A stretch of DNA of 64,000 nt from Clostridium saccharoperbutylacetonicum N1-4(HMT) (GCF_000340885.1 NC_020291.1:5393001-5457000); one strand, 5' to 3'; shown: positions 43,260 to 53,049, counted from the first letter of the stretch. Notes: generated by a model from the letters alone, not told the origin. Numbers and translations are program-made.

Positions 43260-45224
43260 ATGAACAAAATAAAAATAAAAGCATTACTACTAGCTCTCTC
43301 ATTGATAGTAATTATTCCATTTCAAACTGCAAGCTATGCAGCAGAACAACAACCTTCAACACAAATTACAGTAAATGTATCTGAGAATGGTAAAGTAATA
43401 AATCCTGAACTGTTTGGAGCCATAATCAATTGGACTAAGAACGGAGAAGGTGCTGCAGATCCAAAAACGGGAAAAGCCTATCATTCATTTGAGAAAATGG
43501 TGAAGCAATTAGGAATTACCTCAATTAGGTATGGAGGTGGTACTATAAGTGCAACTTGTTTTGATTGGAAGCGTGCTATTGGTCCAATGGATCAAAGACC
43601 TATGAACCGTGCAAGAGATGGTGGCCCTGGTCAACCTTCAACTTTTGGTCCAGATGAAATTGGTGATTTACTTGACAAAACTGGTGCTAAAGGTGTTATG
43701 ATTCTAAACATAAATAGAGATGACGTACAAAGTGCTGCTCAATATTTAGCTTATATGACAGCACCAGTAAGTGAACATCCTTCTTCTGATCCTAATGATC
43801 CAAGTTATTGGGCTGCTCTTAGAGCAAAAAATGGTCACCCTAAACCTTATGATTTTAATTGGTGGGACGTTGGAAATGAAGATGATTTAGCTGTAGCTAC
43901 TCATTGGCGTGATGGAAAACCAGTTGAAATTGGAGCACATACTACTAATGCTACAAATGTAAAATCTGCATTATATGCCTTTGGTGGTACTACCTTATTT
44001 GAAAATCAAGATACTATTGGTTATGCTGATTTAACTCCTGATTCATCAATTAGTAAAGGAACAGGAAATCAAGATTTCTATGCAAGTTATCCACCAGTTG
44101 CACCGAAAAGCCAAACAGTTTATGTAAATGGTGCTGAATGGAAACAAACAGATAATTTGAAGACGGCTTTACCAACTGATGAAGTTTATACAATTGAAAA
44201 TAAAAGTGGTAAAATTACATTTGGTGATGGCATCCACGGTAAAATTCCAGCTAAGGGAAGCAAGGTTACAATTACATATAAATCTGGACCTCATGGCGGA
44301 TTTGTTGATTATTACAAAGCCCTAAAGGCTGTTAATCCAAATATTAAGGTTGCTGCACAAGATGGCGAAACTGGATTTTTTGAGGCAATGGGTTCAACTT
44401 ATCCATATGATGGTGTTGCTTATCATCCACTTACAGATGGTTTTCCAAAAACTAATCTTCCTGTAGATGAATTTACAAAACAGTTATTTCTAGCACCAGG
44501 CTTCCAAAAAACTAAATTAGGAAATATGCAAAATGAAATAGATAGTTATGCTGGAAAGCATGTTCCACTTATTCCATCAGCATATGGGCATGGTCAAGGA
44601 AATATACCAAAGGATGGGGATAAAGCCTTCCATTTGAATTTATCAGACGGTCTTTTGAATGCAAGTGAACTTATCCAATATCAGAACCTAGGAATTCCTC
44701 TTGCACATAGATTTTTACTTAACGATACTCCATTTAATCCAGATGAAACTGATGCCCCAACAGCTCGAAGATTTAATGCTGCTATTATAAGCAATGGAAA
44801 AGATGACAATTTCGTTGCAACACCATCAGGTTTATCCATTGAAATGATGTCTAAATTAGGTGGAATGACTCAAATTAGCACAGAAGTAAAAAATAATCCT
44901 AAAATTGAACTTGCAAAAAGCGCTAGTTCTCCAAATGTAGATACATTATCTACAATTGCTGCTAAGGATAATCATGGAAATGTTGAGTTACTAGTTGTTA
45001 ATCAAAGTCCAGATATCGATGTAACAACACAAATAGTTTTAGATCAATATACTCATGCAAAAAAAGCTAAAATATTTACAATGAATGGTTCAAGTATATA
45101 TTCTATGAATACATTGGATCAACCAAATAATGTTACTATTAGTAATAGTGATGTTAATGTAGGTAAAGGTGATTTCAATTATACTTTTCCAGCTCATTCT
45201 ATAACTAGAATTGAATTAGAGTAA
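43260..45224 (+). CDS. Secreted GH51-like alpha-L-arabinofuranosidase-type hydrolase with inserted domain
   Basis: The 654-residue protein has a signal peptide (about 1-28). The catalytic barrel starts FGAIINW and shows ITSIRYGGGTISATCFDWKRAIGP, the arabinofuranosidase-type substrate segment, and an acid/base Asn-Glu in WWDVGNEDDL (Glu207). A likely nucleophile is Glu426 in MQNEIDS. Between them, residues about 284-342 (TVYVNGAEWKQTDNL, ITFGDGIHGKIPAKGSKVTITY) form a beta-rich insertion that interrupts the barrel. The C-terminus looks like the usual beta-sandwich. It probably trims pectin or arabinoxylan side chains. GGAGG precedes the ATG. Confidence 0.75.
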   Translation: MNKIKIKALLLALSLIVIIPFQTASYAAEQQPSTQITVNVSENGKVINPELFGAIINWTKNGEGAADPKTGKAYHSFEKMVKQLGITSIRYGGGTISATCFDWKRAIGPMDQRPMNRARDGGPGQPSTFGPDEIGDLLDKTGAKGVMILNINRDDVQSAAQYLAYMTAPVSEHPSSDPNDPSYWAALRAKNGHPKPYDFNWWDVGNEDDLAVATHWRDGKPVEIGAHTTNATNVKSALYAFGGTTLFENQDTIGYADLTPDSSISKGTGNQDFYASYPPVAPKSQTVYVNGAEWKQTDNLKTALPTDEVYTIENKSGKITFGDGIHGKIPAKGSKVTITYKSGPHGGFVDYYKALKAVNPNIKVAAQDGETGFFEAMGSTYPYDGVAYHPLTDGFPKTNLPVDEFTKQLFLAPGFQKTKLGNMQNEIDSYAGKHVPLIPSAYGHGQGNIPKDGDKAFHLNLSDGLLNASELIQYQNLGIPLAHRFLLNDTPFNPDETDAPTARRFNAAIISNGKDDNFVATPSGLSIEMMSKLGGMTQISTEVKNNPKIELAKSASSPNVDTLSTIAAKDNHGNVELLVVNQSPDIDVTTQIVLDQYTHAKKAKIFTMNGSSIYSMNTLDQPNNVTISNSDVNVGKGDFNYTFPAHSITRIELE

Positions 45225-45230
45225 ACATAA

Positions 45231-45548
45231 ATATAGATATCCAAAGCGAGAATTAGACATATGCAACAATTACCAAAATCAGATACATTTATCTTCCACA
45301 GGACTAGTGAAATTTTCGCTGGAAGGTTCTAAATGGCGGCTTATCGTCATTTCAGCGTGTTCCAGATGTAAAATCTGGACAAGCTGAAAATGAAACAAGC
45401 CACCATTAAGAACAATCATCAGCTAAATTTCACATGCCTGCTTCCAGAAAAATGTATCTAATTTCTAGTGTAGTGTTACGATTATAATTTCTTAATAATA
45501 CACATATATTACATTTATAAGTTGAATTATTAATTTGGATATCTATAT
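45231..45548 (+). ncRNA. Candidate large structured RNA (or hairpin-type mobile repeat)
   Basis: The 318-base element is bounded by a perfect 15-bp inverted repeat (45231-45245 with 45534-45548). Inside is a long arm of nested helices: 45281-45290/45450-45459 (10 bp), 45299-45302/45437-45440, 45307-45315/45425-45433 (9 bp), 45326-45330/45409-45413, 45332-45342/45397-45407 (11 bp with one G-U), 45347-45356/45383-45393 (one bulge), and a terminal hairpin 45361-45367/45373-45379. A terminator starts seven bases after it. It has no reading frame. It may be a 3' UTR structure, a stand-alone RNA or a MITE-like hairpin; I match it to no known class. Confidence 0.6.
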
Positions 45549-45554
45549 ACATTT

Positions 45555-45594
45555 TACCCCAACAGTTTATAATATAAATCTGTTGGGGTATTTT
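45555..45594 (+). terminator. Terminator after the structured element
   Basis: TACCCCAACAG (45555-45565) pairs perfectly with CTGTTGGGGTA (45580-45590) and is followed by UUUU. It ends transcripts running through the structured element. The rest of the space to 45758 holds nothing that I recognise. Confidence 0.88.
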
Positions 45595-45758
45595 ATCACT
45601 TCAATTTATGGATGTTAAGCATACTCTTTGAAATCCAAAGAAATGCACTTAAGCAACCAGGTATTTAATTTATATAATAATTAGTATACAAATTAACTTC
45701 ATAATTTTCTAAATATGAATTATAATTATTATAATTTAAAAGAAAGGATGAAAATATA

Positions 45759-46319
45759 TTGAGAGTATATATTACTATAGATTTTGAAGATAAGATTGAG
45801 GATTATTTTGATAAAATAACCACTAATATAAAAGCACATTGTACTAGTGGCAGCTTTACAAGAAAAAATAACTTTCATATGACGATTCGCTTCATAGGTG
45901 AAGCTGATGATCTTCAAATTACAAAAATAAAAGAAATACTAGACAAATCAGTTTTAGAGTTAAGTCCTTTCGAATTATTAATAGCTAACTTAGGCATTTT
46001 TAAAAGAAAAAAGACTAATATTTTATGGATTGGTGTAGAACAAAATTCTGTTCTTTCTAAACTTCATAAAGAAATTACCAATCTATTAATAGAAGCAAAG
46101 ATTCCCTTTTATGATAAACTTTTTATGCCACATATAACTTTAGGTCGTAGAGTAATGTTTAATGAAGATTCCGAAGACTTGAATAGCTTAATTCAATTTG
46201 AGAAATTTTCAATTCCAGTAAAAGCAATAACTTTAATGGCTAGCAAAGAAGAAAATGGAAAATTTAATGGTGTGCCAATTTATAAAGTTAACCTAAAAAA
46301 CACGACCACCTGTAAGTAG
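45759..46319 (+). CDS. thpR: RNA 2',3'-cyclic phosphodiesterase (LigT/2H family)
   Basis: The 186-residue protein has the two HxT motifs of the 2H phosphoesterase family, FHMTIRFIG and MPHITLGR, spaced as in ThpR. It hydrolyses RNA 2',3'-cyclic ends. It begins with TTG at 45759, eight bases after AAAGGATG; the nearby ATG at 45749 is out of frame. It appears to be monocistronic. Confidence 0.9.
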   Translation: MRVYITIDFEDKIEDYFDKITTNIKAHCTSGSFTRKNNFHMTIRFIGEADDLQITKIKEILDKSVLELSPFELLIANLGIFKRKKTNILWIGVEQNSVLSKLHKEITNLLIEAKIPFYDKLFMPHITLGRRVMFNEDSEDLNSLIQFEKFSIPVKAITLMASKEENGKFNGVPIYKVNLKNTTTCK

Positions 46320-46435
46320 GTATTCAAGCCACATACAAATGCTCGTGAATTCATGATCATAAATTTTCACTATAAATGTATATATTATAGCATTTTTCCC
46401 ATTTTCTATTTTTCCAATGTTTATATAGACTCTAT

Positions 46436-48775
46436 TTATATATTTCGGTACTTATTAATAATCTCTTTAAGTTCCATAACGTCAATTGGTTTACTAATAT
46501 AATCATCCATGCCTATATTAATACATATATCTCTATCCCCTCCCATTGCATATGCTGTAGTTGCAATTATAGTAATATGCTTACCAGTTAACTTTTCTTT
46601 TTCTCTAATTATTTTTGTAACTTCAATTCCGCTCATATCTGGCATTTGAATGTCCATAAGAATTATATCAAAATCCTCGTTTTCAAGTATCTCCAGCGCT
46701 TTTAAACCATTTGAAACTATTTTTATTTTCCATCCCGTATATTTACATAATTGCTTCATAAATCGCTGACTAATCATATCATCTTCAACTTGCAATATCC
46801 TAACTTCTGGGTAATTTTTATCATCTTTAAGCATTTTTTGAATATTTGATGCTTCATTATTATCATTATTAATATCAGCTAAACAAGTAAAGTAAAAATT
46901 GCTTCCCTTACCATACTGGCTTTCAACAGATATTTCTCCCCCCATGAGTTCGATTAGATTTTTAGAAATTGCAAGTCCCAAGCCTGTTCCTTGAAATCTT
47001 TTTGTCGTTGAAATATCCAACTGTGAAAAATAATTAAATAATCTAGGAATGTCTTCTTCCTTAATTCCAATCCCAGTATCTTTTACAGAAAACATTAACT
47101 TCACTTTATTATCCGTAGCTTCAACTTTATCTACGAATACATGGATTGACCCTTTTTCAGTAAACTTAATTGCATTTCCTATTAGATTGGTTAATATTTG
47201 CATTAATCTCCCCTTATCTATTATAATTTCATTTGGTAGATTATCGTCAATAGTAATATAAAGATTCAAGCCTTTATTCTCCGCTAAGTATGTAAATAAG
47301 TTTCTACTTTCCTTCACTAGATCAAATATATTTACACATTCAGGCTGCAATTCGACCTTACCTACGTCAATTGCTGAAAGATCAAGTATATCATTAATAA
47401 TTTGGAGCAGATGTTTTGAAGAAGTTTCAATAGTTTTTAATATATCCATTTGTTCATATGTTAATTCTGAAAATTTCAATAAGCTAGTCATTCCCATAAT
47501 CCCATTCATAGGTGTTCTTATCTCATGACTCATATTTGCTAAAAACTGACTTTTTGCCGAATTAGCTCTTTCTGCTTCTTCTTTTGCTTCCTTAAGCTTA
47601 CTCTCAGTTAACTTATGCTCTTCAATTTCTTCTTCTAACATACAGTTTGTCTCTTCTAGATGACCATTAACTTCTAATAATTGAGAAGTTCGTCTATCAA
47701 CAAGCATCTCAAGCTTAGTATTTAGTGAAAGAAGTTCTTCATTTGTATTGACTAATTTCTCATAAATCTTCGAATTGAAAAGCATTATTCCTAGAAGTAT
47801 CATAATTGTTTTAGATAAATCTAAATAGCTTTCCAAATAATTCGGAAACATAATATTTTCCACTTCCATATATCCCATTAGTTCATTGTCAAAAGTTATC
47901 CTAAAAACAAATCCTGCCCCTGAGGAAGTGAGAAAATAGTTTTGCTTAAATTCTATATTGTCAATATTATACAATTCACTTTTATATGATTTTTCTTGAT
48001 AGAAAAACATCTCTTCTTTTTTGTCTTCAATTACTGGAAGAAATGCAATATATTTAGCACCTGTCAACATTTCAAATAATGTGAAAATATTTTTAATTAG
48101 TTCTTCCTGCTTTAAAAGCGTTGCTTTTTTTTCAAAAAAATCAAATACAAGAGCATAATCCGTGACTTGCTTATTTTTTGAATTTAAAATATTCTCTAAT
48201 CGATTAGCTTTCCAGTTTTTATATAGATTGTTTATAGTGCTTGAAAAGCAATTGAGACCCACATCTATAATTTCATATTCCATTCCTATATATTCTGAAA
48301 ACTCTATCAAATCAGGTAGTATATTGCTATATACATCACTGTTGATAAGAACGACCTTTTTACAGTATTCTGAAAAAAATTCACGCGCATTTTCTTTATT
48401 AAATCCATATATGTCTATAATAATATGCTTCCATCTTCTTAACCAGCCTGGTGTAGTCAAATAATATCCTTTTGAAGAAAGATATTTTAGTAGATTATCT
48501 CCAGACAATAATGATAGACATGAGTCGAAAATATTTTCGCCAGTAAACGTCTCGTCTTTTCCAGTTTCCTTTTGAATTGGCAGCAAAATAACTTCGTCCC
48601 TGCTATAACCTGACAAAATAATACGATCATAGAATTCTTGCCTTCGATTCTTGCAATTTATACAGTCCATTGAATGGTATTTAAATTTAATTTCTTCATT
48701 ATTCAAGATATTCCGTACACTCTCCGCCTCAATTTTAAAACTTTCACAAATCAAAATACATAGTTTATCATCCAT
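46436..48775 (-). CDS. Hybrid histidine kinase with N-terminal DUF1638-like domain
   Basis: The 779-residue cytoplasmic protein starts with a DUF1638-like domain (about 1-190; [18 protein letters not shown] and [17 protein letters not shown]), followed by a GAF-like region (about 225-345), a coiled coil (about 350-405), HisKA with His417 in [17 protein letters not shown], HATPase ([24 protein letters not shown]) and a receiver with Asp708 in [10 protein letters not shown]. No DNA-binding output is present, so a separate regulator must follow. DUF1638 proteins are, to my knowledge, linked with corrinoid methyltransferases; here the two next genes are exactly that. Start follows GGAGG. Confidence 0.8.
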   Translation of the reverse strand: MDDKLCILICESFKIEAESVRNILNNEEIKFKYHSMDCINCKNRRQEFYDRIILSGYSRDEVILLPIQKETGKDETFTGENIFDSCLSLLSGDNLLKYLSSKGYYLTTPGWLRRWKHIIIDIYGFNKENAREFFSEYCKKVVLINSDVYSNILPDLIEFSEYIGMEYEIIDVGLNCFSSTINNLYKNWKANRLENILNSKNKQVTDYALVFDFFEKKATLLKQEELIKNIFTLFEMLTGAKYIAFLPVIEDKKEEMFFYQEKSYKSELYNIDNIEFKQNYFLTSSGAGFVFRITFDNELMGYMEVENIMFPNYLESYLDLSKTIMILLGIMLFNSKIYEKLVNTNEELLSLNTKLEMLVDRRTSQLLEVNGHLEETNCMLEEEIEEHKLTESKLKEAKEEAERANSAKSQFLANMSHEIRTPMNGIMGMTSLLKFSELTYEQMDILKTIETSSKHLLQIINDILDLSAIDVGKVELQPECVNIFDLVKESRNLFTYLAENKGLNLYITIDDNLPNEIIIDKGRLMQILTNLIGNAIKFTEKGSIHVFVDKVEATDNKVKLMFSVKDTGIGIKEEDIPRLFNYFSQLDISTTKRFQGTGLGLAISKNLIELMGGEISVESQYGKGSNFYFTCLADINNDNNEASNIQKMLKDDKNYPEVRILQVEDDMISQRFMKQLCKYTGWKIKIVSNGLKALEILENEDFDIILMDIQMPDMSGIEVTKIIREKEKLTGKHITIIATTAYAMGGDRDICINIGMDDYISKPIDVMELKEIINKYRNI

Positions 48776-48779
48776 ACCA

Positions 48780-49823
48780 TTACCTCCAATTTAATGGATA
48801 TCTGCCCCACTTATTTACACTTTCTGAGATTTCATGAAGAATATCCTCATTAACCTGATAAGGAATATCTCCTATACTGTCACATAGAATAAAGCCACCA
48901 CCAGCCCCAGCTTTTCTTATTGCTTCCTTAACATTAAATTCAGCATCAGATCTGTTCCATTTGCACATTTCAATACCATTTAAATTTCCAAGCAATGTAG
49001 CTCTTTTACCGACTTTCTTTTTTATTTCAGTTAAATCGTCAGTATGGCTTACCAAAATAGCTTTAATCCCAGCTTCAAGGATTTCCTCAAGTATTGATGT
49101 AGAGCTTGCTGAAGAAGTAGCAATTGCTACATCTCTTTTAATAGTTGGTATGGTTCTCTTTGCGGAAAGAAATCCTGTCTTTAAATATACACTTTTAGGA
49201 ATAATTGAAGATACAGACATAGAATCTATGAAGGTTATAAAGGTAGCACCTGCCATCAATTGCATATTAGCCCATTCGGTGCAAAATTTTTCGTTAATTT
49301 TTATAAGATGCTCCAATAACTCTGGTTTCTCATAAATTAGTTCAATATATTTATTAAACCCCATTTGAAGAATGGGAAGTGAAAATGGTGACATAACACC
49401 ACCACCAATAGGTACCGATGTCCCTACTTCACGCTTAAGCATTGATATTGTCTCAAGACAATTCATAAGAATTTTTGATTTTTTAACCTCCGGTGGTTGT
49501 AATTTTAAAATATCATCAAATTTCTTTATTATTGGTTCGCCAGCATTAGGAGGACCATCCTCCTTGAAAATAACTTCACTTCCAAAAGCTGCATACTCAT
49601 GAGCAACAGAATAAAATGGATTCAAACAATCATTGTGGAATTTTTCAAGAAGCATCATTTGCCCCTTTACTACATTTTCAGGCTTACTAAAATAGTTTTT
49701 AATCGACATGTCTAAAAATTTTGCACAGTAATGTGTACACATTATAAATAATGGTACTTTGTCCGGTTCCTGCATGCTCATAGCTGTCAATACTCTTTCC
49801 ATAGAAGTATACCTTTTTTCCAT
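48780..49823 (-). CDS. UroD/MtaA-family corrinoid methyltransferase homologue
   Basis: The 347-residue protein belongs to the uroporphyrinogen-decarboxylase-like methyltransferase family (MtaA, CmuA), recognised from [18 protein letters not shown], the [17 protein letters not shown] segment and the C-terminal [14 protein letters not shown]. In MtaA, zinc is held by HxC plus a later Cys; here the first site reads VSHTDDL, so one Cys appears to be missing while Cys in FILCDS remains. It starts within the stop codon of the corrinoid protein gene (1-base overlap) and ends four bases before the kinase gene. It may load or read the methyl state of the corrinoid protein. Confidence 0.8.
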   Translation of the reverse strand: MEKRYTSMERVLTAMSMQEPDKVPLFIMCTHYCAKFLDMSIKNYFSKPENVVKGQMMLLEKFHNDCLNPFYSVAHEYAAFGSEVIFKEDGPPNAGEPIIKKFDDILKLQPPEVKKSKILMNCLETISMLKREVGTSVPIGGGVMSPFSLPILQMGFNKYIELIYEKPELLEHLIKINEKFCTEWANMQLMAGATFITFIDSMSVSSIIPKSVYLKTGFLSAKRTIPTIKRDVAIATSSASSTSILEEILEAGIKAILVSHTDDLTEIKKKVGKRATLLGNLNGIEMCKWNRSDAEFNVKEAIRKAGAGGGFILCDSIGDIPYQVNEDILHEISESVNKWGRYPLNWR

Positions 49824-50452
49824 TAAGAATCCTCCTTAATCCACCTATCTAAAATAGCAATATTATCAGCTGCACTTTTCCCCATTTCATCTGCACCAAC
49901 TTCCTTCCAAAGTGCGTTATCCATCAAAAAAGGTGCACCTCCAACTAATATCCTGACTGAAGGATCCTTTTCATGAAGCATTTGAGATATTTTCTTAATT
50001 TTTAAAGCAGAATTATACATTAATACTGATATCATAAGTATTTTTATTTTATCTTCAGTGACTTTCTTTAATATCTCCTCCGGTTCACTTATAGTACCGT
50101 AGTCTATAAGATCAAAACCACTTGACCTAACAACAGCACATACAATTTTCTTTCCAAGAGTGTGATAATCCTCAAGTGTCACTATTGCAATTGGCTTTGC
50201 ATTCTTAATCGGGAAATTTTTTTCAGCCAAAATAGTAATAGCAATTTCTTCACACAGCCTGCTGCTCATATATACTTGGGACAAAGCCACTTCCCCTTTT
50301 TCCCACTTATCACCAATTGAATTTAAAGACTTAACTATATACTCATCAATAAAATCTATCCCGTTTTTTTTAGCTAAAAAATGTTGAAGAATTTTATTAA
50401 CTTCTAATTTATCGTAATTAATCAGAGCCTTTTCAAATACTTCCCAGTTCAT
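49823..50452 (-). CDS. Corrinoid (B12-binding) protein, MtbC/MttC-like
   Basis: The 209-residue protein has an N-terminal four-helix cap (about 1-85; NSIGDKWEKGEVALSQVYMSSRL) and a Rossmann-like cobalamin domain (about 88-209) with the DxHxxG cobalt-ligand motif in LEDYHTLG and the later LVGGAPFL. It binds a corrinoid and shuttles a methyl group. It heads the three-gene operon with the methyltransferase homologue and the sensor kinase. AAGGGAG precedes the ATG. Confidence 0.88.
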   Translation of the reverse strand: MNWEVFEKALINYDKLEVNKILQHFLAKKNGIDFIDEYIVKSLNSIGDKWEKGEVALSQVYMSSRLCEEIAITILAEKNFPIKNAKPIAIVTLEDYHTLGKKIVCAVVRSSGFDLIDYGTISEPEEILKKVTEDKIKILMISVLMYNSALKIKKISQMLHEKDPSVRILVGGAPFLMDNALWKEVGADEMGKSAADNIAILDRWIKEDS

Positions 50453-50668
50453 AAGTTAACTCCCTTCTTTATTAAATAAACTTTTCAATTCACTTAATAT
50501 TTTCTTGTTACTTAATACTGTAATATTTTATGCAGAGAGATATTCATGTCTAATATAATGAAGATTTTTATATGAATTCAGTAGATTTTCCAATTAGGTA
50601 TGTTAAACGGTAACCGCATTATTAATCAAATCATTACAATTATTATACTCCTTATTATTATATTTTTA

Positions 50669-50894
50669 CATATTTTTTAACGCATATGATAATAAATAAC
50701 AAGTCTAAAATTGACAATATAAGTTCCGATGTTGCAGCAAAGCTGCTCTTTTTAAATTGATTCTAATTGCAGCATAGCTGCTCTTTTTATAGGTGCATAT
50801 TTTTTAACTCACATGATAATAAATAACAAATCCAAAATTCCCAATATAAGTTCCGTTGTTGCAGCAAAGCTGCTCTTTTTTAAGGTGCATATTT
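50669..50894 (+). repeat. Tandem repeats, each ending in a GCAGC hairpin and T-run (candidate duplicated small RNAs)
   Basis: Unit 1 (50669-50755) and unit 2 (50796-50883) are about 90% identical and share an AT-rich start with a TATGATAAT- or CATGATAAT-like -10 sequence, a conserved core (ATAAATAACAA, CAATATAAGTTCCG) and an identical end, GCAGCAAAGCTGC followed by TCTTTTT. A third hairpin (GCAGCATAGCTGC, 50769-50781, with T-run) lies between them, and the start of another unit (AGGTGCATATTT) recurs at 50883. The pattern suggests short transcripts of 60-70 nt read rightward. The remaining 50453-50668 shows nothing clear. Confidence 0.6.
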
Positions 50895-50904
50895 AGACCT
50901 CTTT

Positions 50905-50936
50905 AAAAAAAATTCCCAAAACCGCAGTTTTGGGAA
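50905..50936 (-). terminator. Terminator of the glutaredoxin-like gene
   Basis: TTCCCAAAAC (50913-50922) pairs with 50927-50936 around a CGCA loop and is followed on the reverse strand by eight U. Confidence 0.85.
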
Positions 50937-50954
50937 AAATAAAACGAACAAATA

Positions 50955-51266
50955 TTAACATTTACCACTACCATCAATAGAGCAGCTATTTACTACATTC
51001 TTAGTTTTTTCTATATCCAAATAGTCAAATATGTCTAAAGTTTTTGTTCCATCTTCTAAAATAAAAAATGGAATACCTATTTTGCCCTCTTTAATAATAT
51101 TGGCAAACATTTCATCATTATCACGATAAGATAAAAACTGCTTTAACATCGTAGTGCTCTCGATAATATTCTTATAATTTAATTCAATATCCTTATGTTC
51201 TTCTAAAATGGCTTTTGCTTCAACGCAATTTGGGCAAATTGCTGCACCATACATTGTTATTTTCAT
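50955..51266 (-). CDS. Glutaredoxin/thioredoxin-like protein
   Basis: The 103-residue thioredoxin-fold protein has the redox pair CPNC in MYGAAICPNCVEAKAIL, the cis-proline segment GIGIPFFI-like (KIGIPFFILEDG) and an unusual C-terminal tail CSIDGSGKC with two further cysteines. It probably reduces disulfides in the cytosol. It is monocistronic with its own terminator and a ribosome site AGGAGG. Confidence 0.85.
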   Translation of the reverse strand: MKITMYGAAICPNCVEAKAILEEHKDIELNYKNIIESTTMLKQFLSYRDNDEMFANIIKEGKIGIPFFILEDGTKTLDIFDYLDIEKTKNVVNSCSIDGSGKC

Positions 51267-51441
51267 TTTATTATCCTCCTGTTTTTTAATACTTAATAGT
51301 CTTTATTATATAATTTAATTTCTTTTTCAAAAACTATTATCATCTCCTAATATTATTTTATCATATATTATATATTCTTCAATAAATTTTAAACTATTCA
51401 TTCCCTAGACACTGTATGGCTATTTGAATAACACAAGGTAA

Positions 51442-52878
51442 TTAATCTTCACTTTTAAGTATTGCTGGTATATTAGACAATCTCAGTAAATCACCAAAAT
51501 GACTTGTTACTCCAATATTCCCAATTAACTCTACTCCAATATTTTTATCTTTTATTAAATTAATCTTATTTCTTAATGAGTCCAAACCATCTTTAACAAA
51601 AACTTTTTCATAATGTGATGGACTTCCATAGACAATAATATTTCTCTCTGAATTTTTGTATTTATTTTCACCTTTTAACTGATTTAATTGAACCAGCCAT
51701 ACATTCTTTCCATCATATACCCATTCAAGAGAGACATCACCCAATTCTTTATGATAACTTCTTATCTTATTATTTAATGTTTTTACTGCTTTAATAACTT
51801 CTGCTGGTAATTCTAATTTATCCTGCTCGCCAACCATAAATTTATCTCCATTACCATAAACCCCTTCTATTAAATCGCCATCTTCATATTCTGTAACAAA
51901 AGAAGCTCCAGAATATAACGCATCTACAGCAGCTTGAGATAAAATTGAAGCAATATTTATTTCATTTGAGCCTTTGGCTTCTTCTTCCTCCATTAATTTA
52001 AATGGATCAATCCAACTTGCTCCTGTGAAAAATTTCCCTGGTTCTTTTTTAATAGGACATGTTCTAATCCATTTTTCATTCAAGCCAGTATCAATACCAA
52101 AGGTAAAAGGTGCTATCTTTCTCGATATAACAGTAGTCTTAGGAACCATAATTCCTAAGGAATCAGCAATTAATAATCCAAAGACTTTATCCCCAATAAA
52201 TCTCGAAAAATTATTTGGCCAAGATATTTTTCTTTCATAATCTACTTTTTCATAATACTCATATTCCCAAATGATAGTATGCTGCTTCCTAACCCCTTGT
52301 CTATTAGGATGAATGCTAAACTCAATTCTATAATTTGTATCAAAGTTAATATCAGGCGAAAAACCATATACATTCTTTAATAAATTTAATCCTATTTCTC
52401 TTGGTAAGGAACACACACCTTCCTTTTCAACACATTTAGGTGTATCTTCAGGTGAAAACTCTATTACATCACCTAATGCAACTCCTGAAACTCCACAATC
52501 ATTTATATCTATATTTTCATTAATAATTGAATATTTATTATTTAATGAGTTTTCATTAATAAGCTCTAAAATTTCTTCTATATCCTTAATTCCTTTATTA
52601 TAAACTAACTTGTTTCCTTTCATAGCCTTTTCACTAAAACTTCTTATATTTACAGCTTTAGATGGTGCAGAAAGAATTAATTTTTCGATTAGATTTTTAG
52701 TTGAAGTTTCTTCATTATTACCAAAATTATTAATATGAATGAATCTGGTTTTTAAATTTAGATTTGGTTCGAAACTTATAAATTGAGCGACATTAGCCAT
52801 TTTATTAGCTATTAAATAATCTAATTTTTCATCTTTCATTTGATTTTTTTCCAACATAATATCCTTACTCCAATCCAT
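51442..52878 (-). CDS. ATP-grasp/PEP-synthase-like protein of unknown function
   Basis: The ~478-residue protein has a central PEP/pyruvate-binding-like region (about 150-410; GVALGDVIEFSPEDTP, RIEFSIHPNRQGVRKQHTI, ending LEWVYDGKNVWLVQLN, which parallels the end of PEP-synthase ATP-grasp domains) and a C-terminal segment GNIGVTSHFGDLLRLSNIPAIL that parallels the phosphohistidine swivelling domain (TSH). The C-terminal PEP-binding barrel of PEP synthase is absent. It could transfer a phosphate to a small molecule. The start is unsure: ATG 52878 lacks a ribosome site, and a TTG at 52902 has AGGAG 13 bases upstream within a small inverted repeat. Confidence 0.6.
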   Translation of the reverse strand: MDWSKDIMLEKNQMKDEKLDYLIANKMANVAQFISFEPNLNLKTRFIHINNFGNNEETSTKNLIEKLILSAPSKAVNIRSFSEKAMKGNKLVYNKGIKDIEEILELINENSLNNKYSIINENIDINDCGVSGVALGDVIEFSPEDTPKCVEKEGVCSLPREIGLNLLKNVYGFSPDINFDTNYRIEFSIHPNRQGVRKQHTIIWEYEYYEKVDYERKISWPNNFSRFIGDKVFGLLIADSLGIMVPKTTVISRKIAPFTFGIDTGLNEKWIRTCPIKKEPGKFFTGASWIDPFKLMEEEEAKGSNEINIASILSQAAVDALYSGASFVTEYEDGDLIEGVYGNGDKFMVGEQDKLELPAEVIKAVKTLNNKIRSYHKELGDVSLEWVYDGKNVWLVQLNQLKGENKYKNSERNIIVYGSPSHYEKVFVKDGLDSLRNKINLIKDKNIGVELIGNIGVTSHFGDLLRLSNIPAILKSED

Positions 52879-53019
52879 TAGAAATATGACTTCATCTGAC
52901 AAGTTTTATACTTGTCTCCTACTAATTTTTCTAATTTATCTGCCTTAATTAAATTATAGTATGATTCAATATAATTTTATAGATAAAAAATATTATTATC
53001 CAAATATACGCCAAAATGA

Positions 53020-53049
53020 GCTAAAACACTAAATAATTAATGCTTTAGC
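53020..53049 (-). terminator. Terminator of the beta-glucoside operon
   Basis: A 9-bp stem (53020-53028 with 53041-53049, one G-U pair) stands 63 bases after the GH1 stop codon and is followed by a modest U-rich tail. Confidence 0.6.

Noticed and set aside
45231..45548. Group II intron, tRNA-like gene or classic insertion sequence
   Set aside because: No domain V-like sequence, no reverse transcriptase or transposase, and no tRNA arms.
50669..50894. CRISPR array
   Set aside because: Only two long units and one extra hairpin, no regular spacers, no cas genes, and each unit ends in a terminator.
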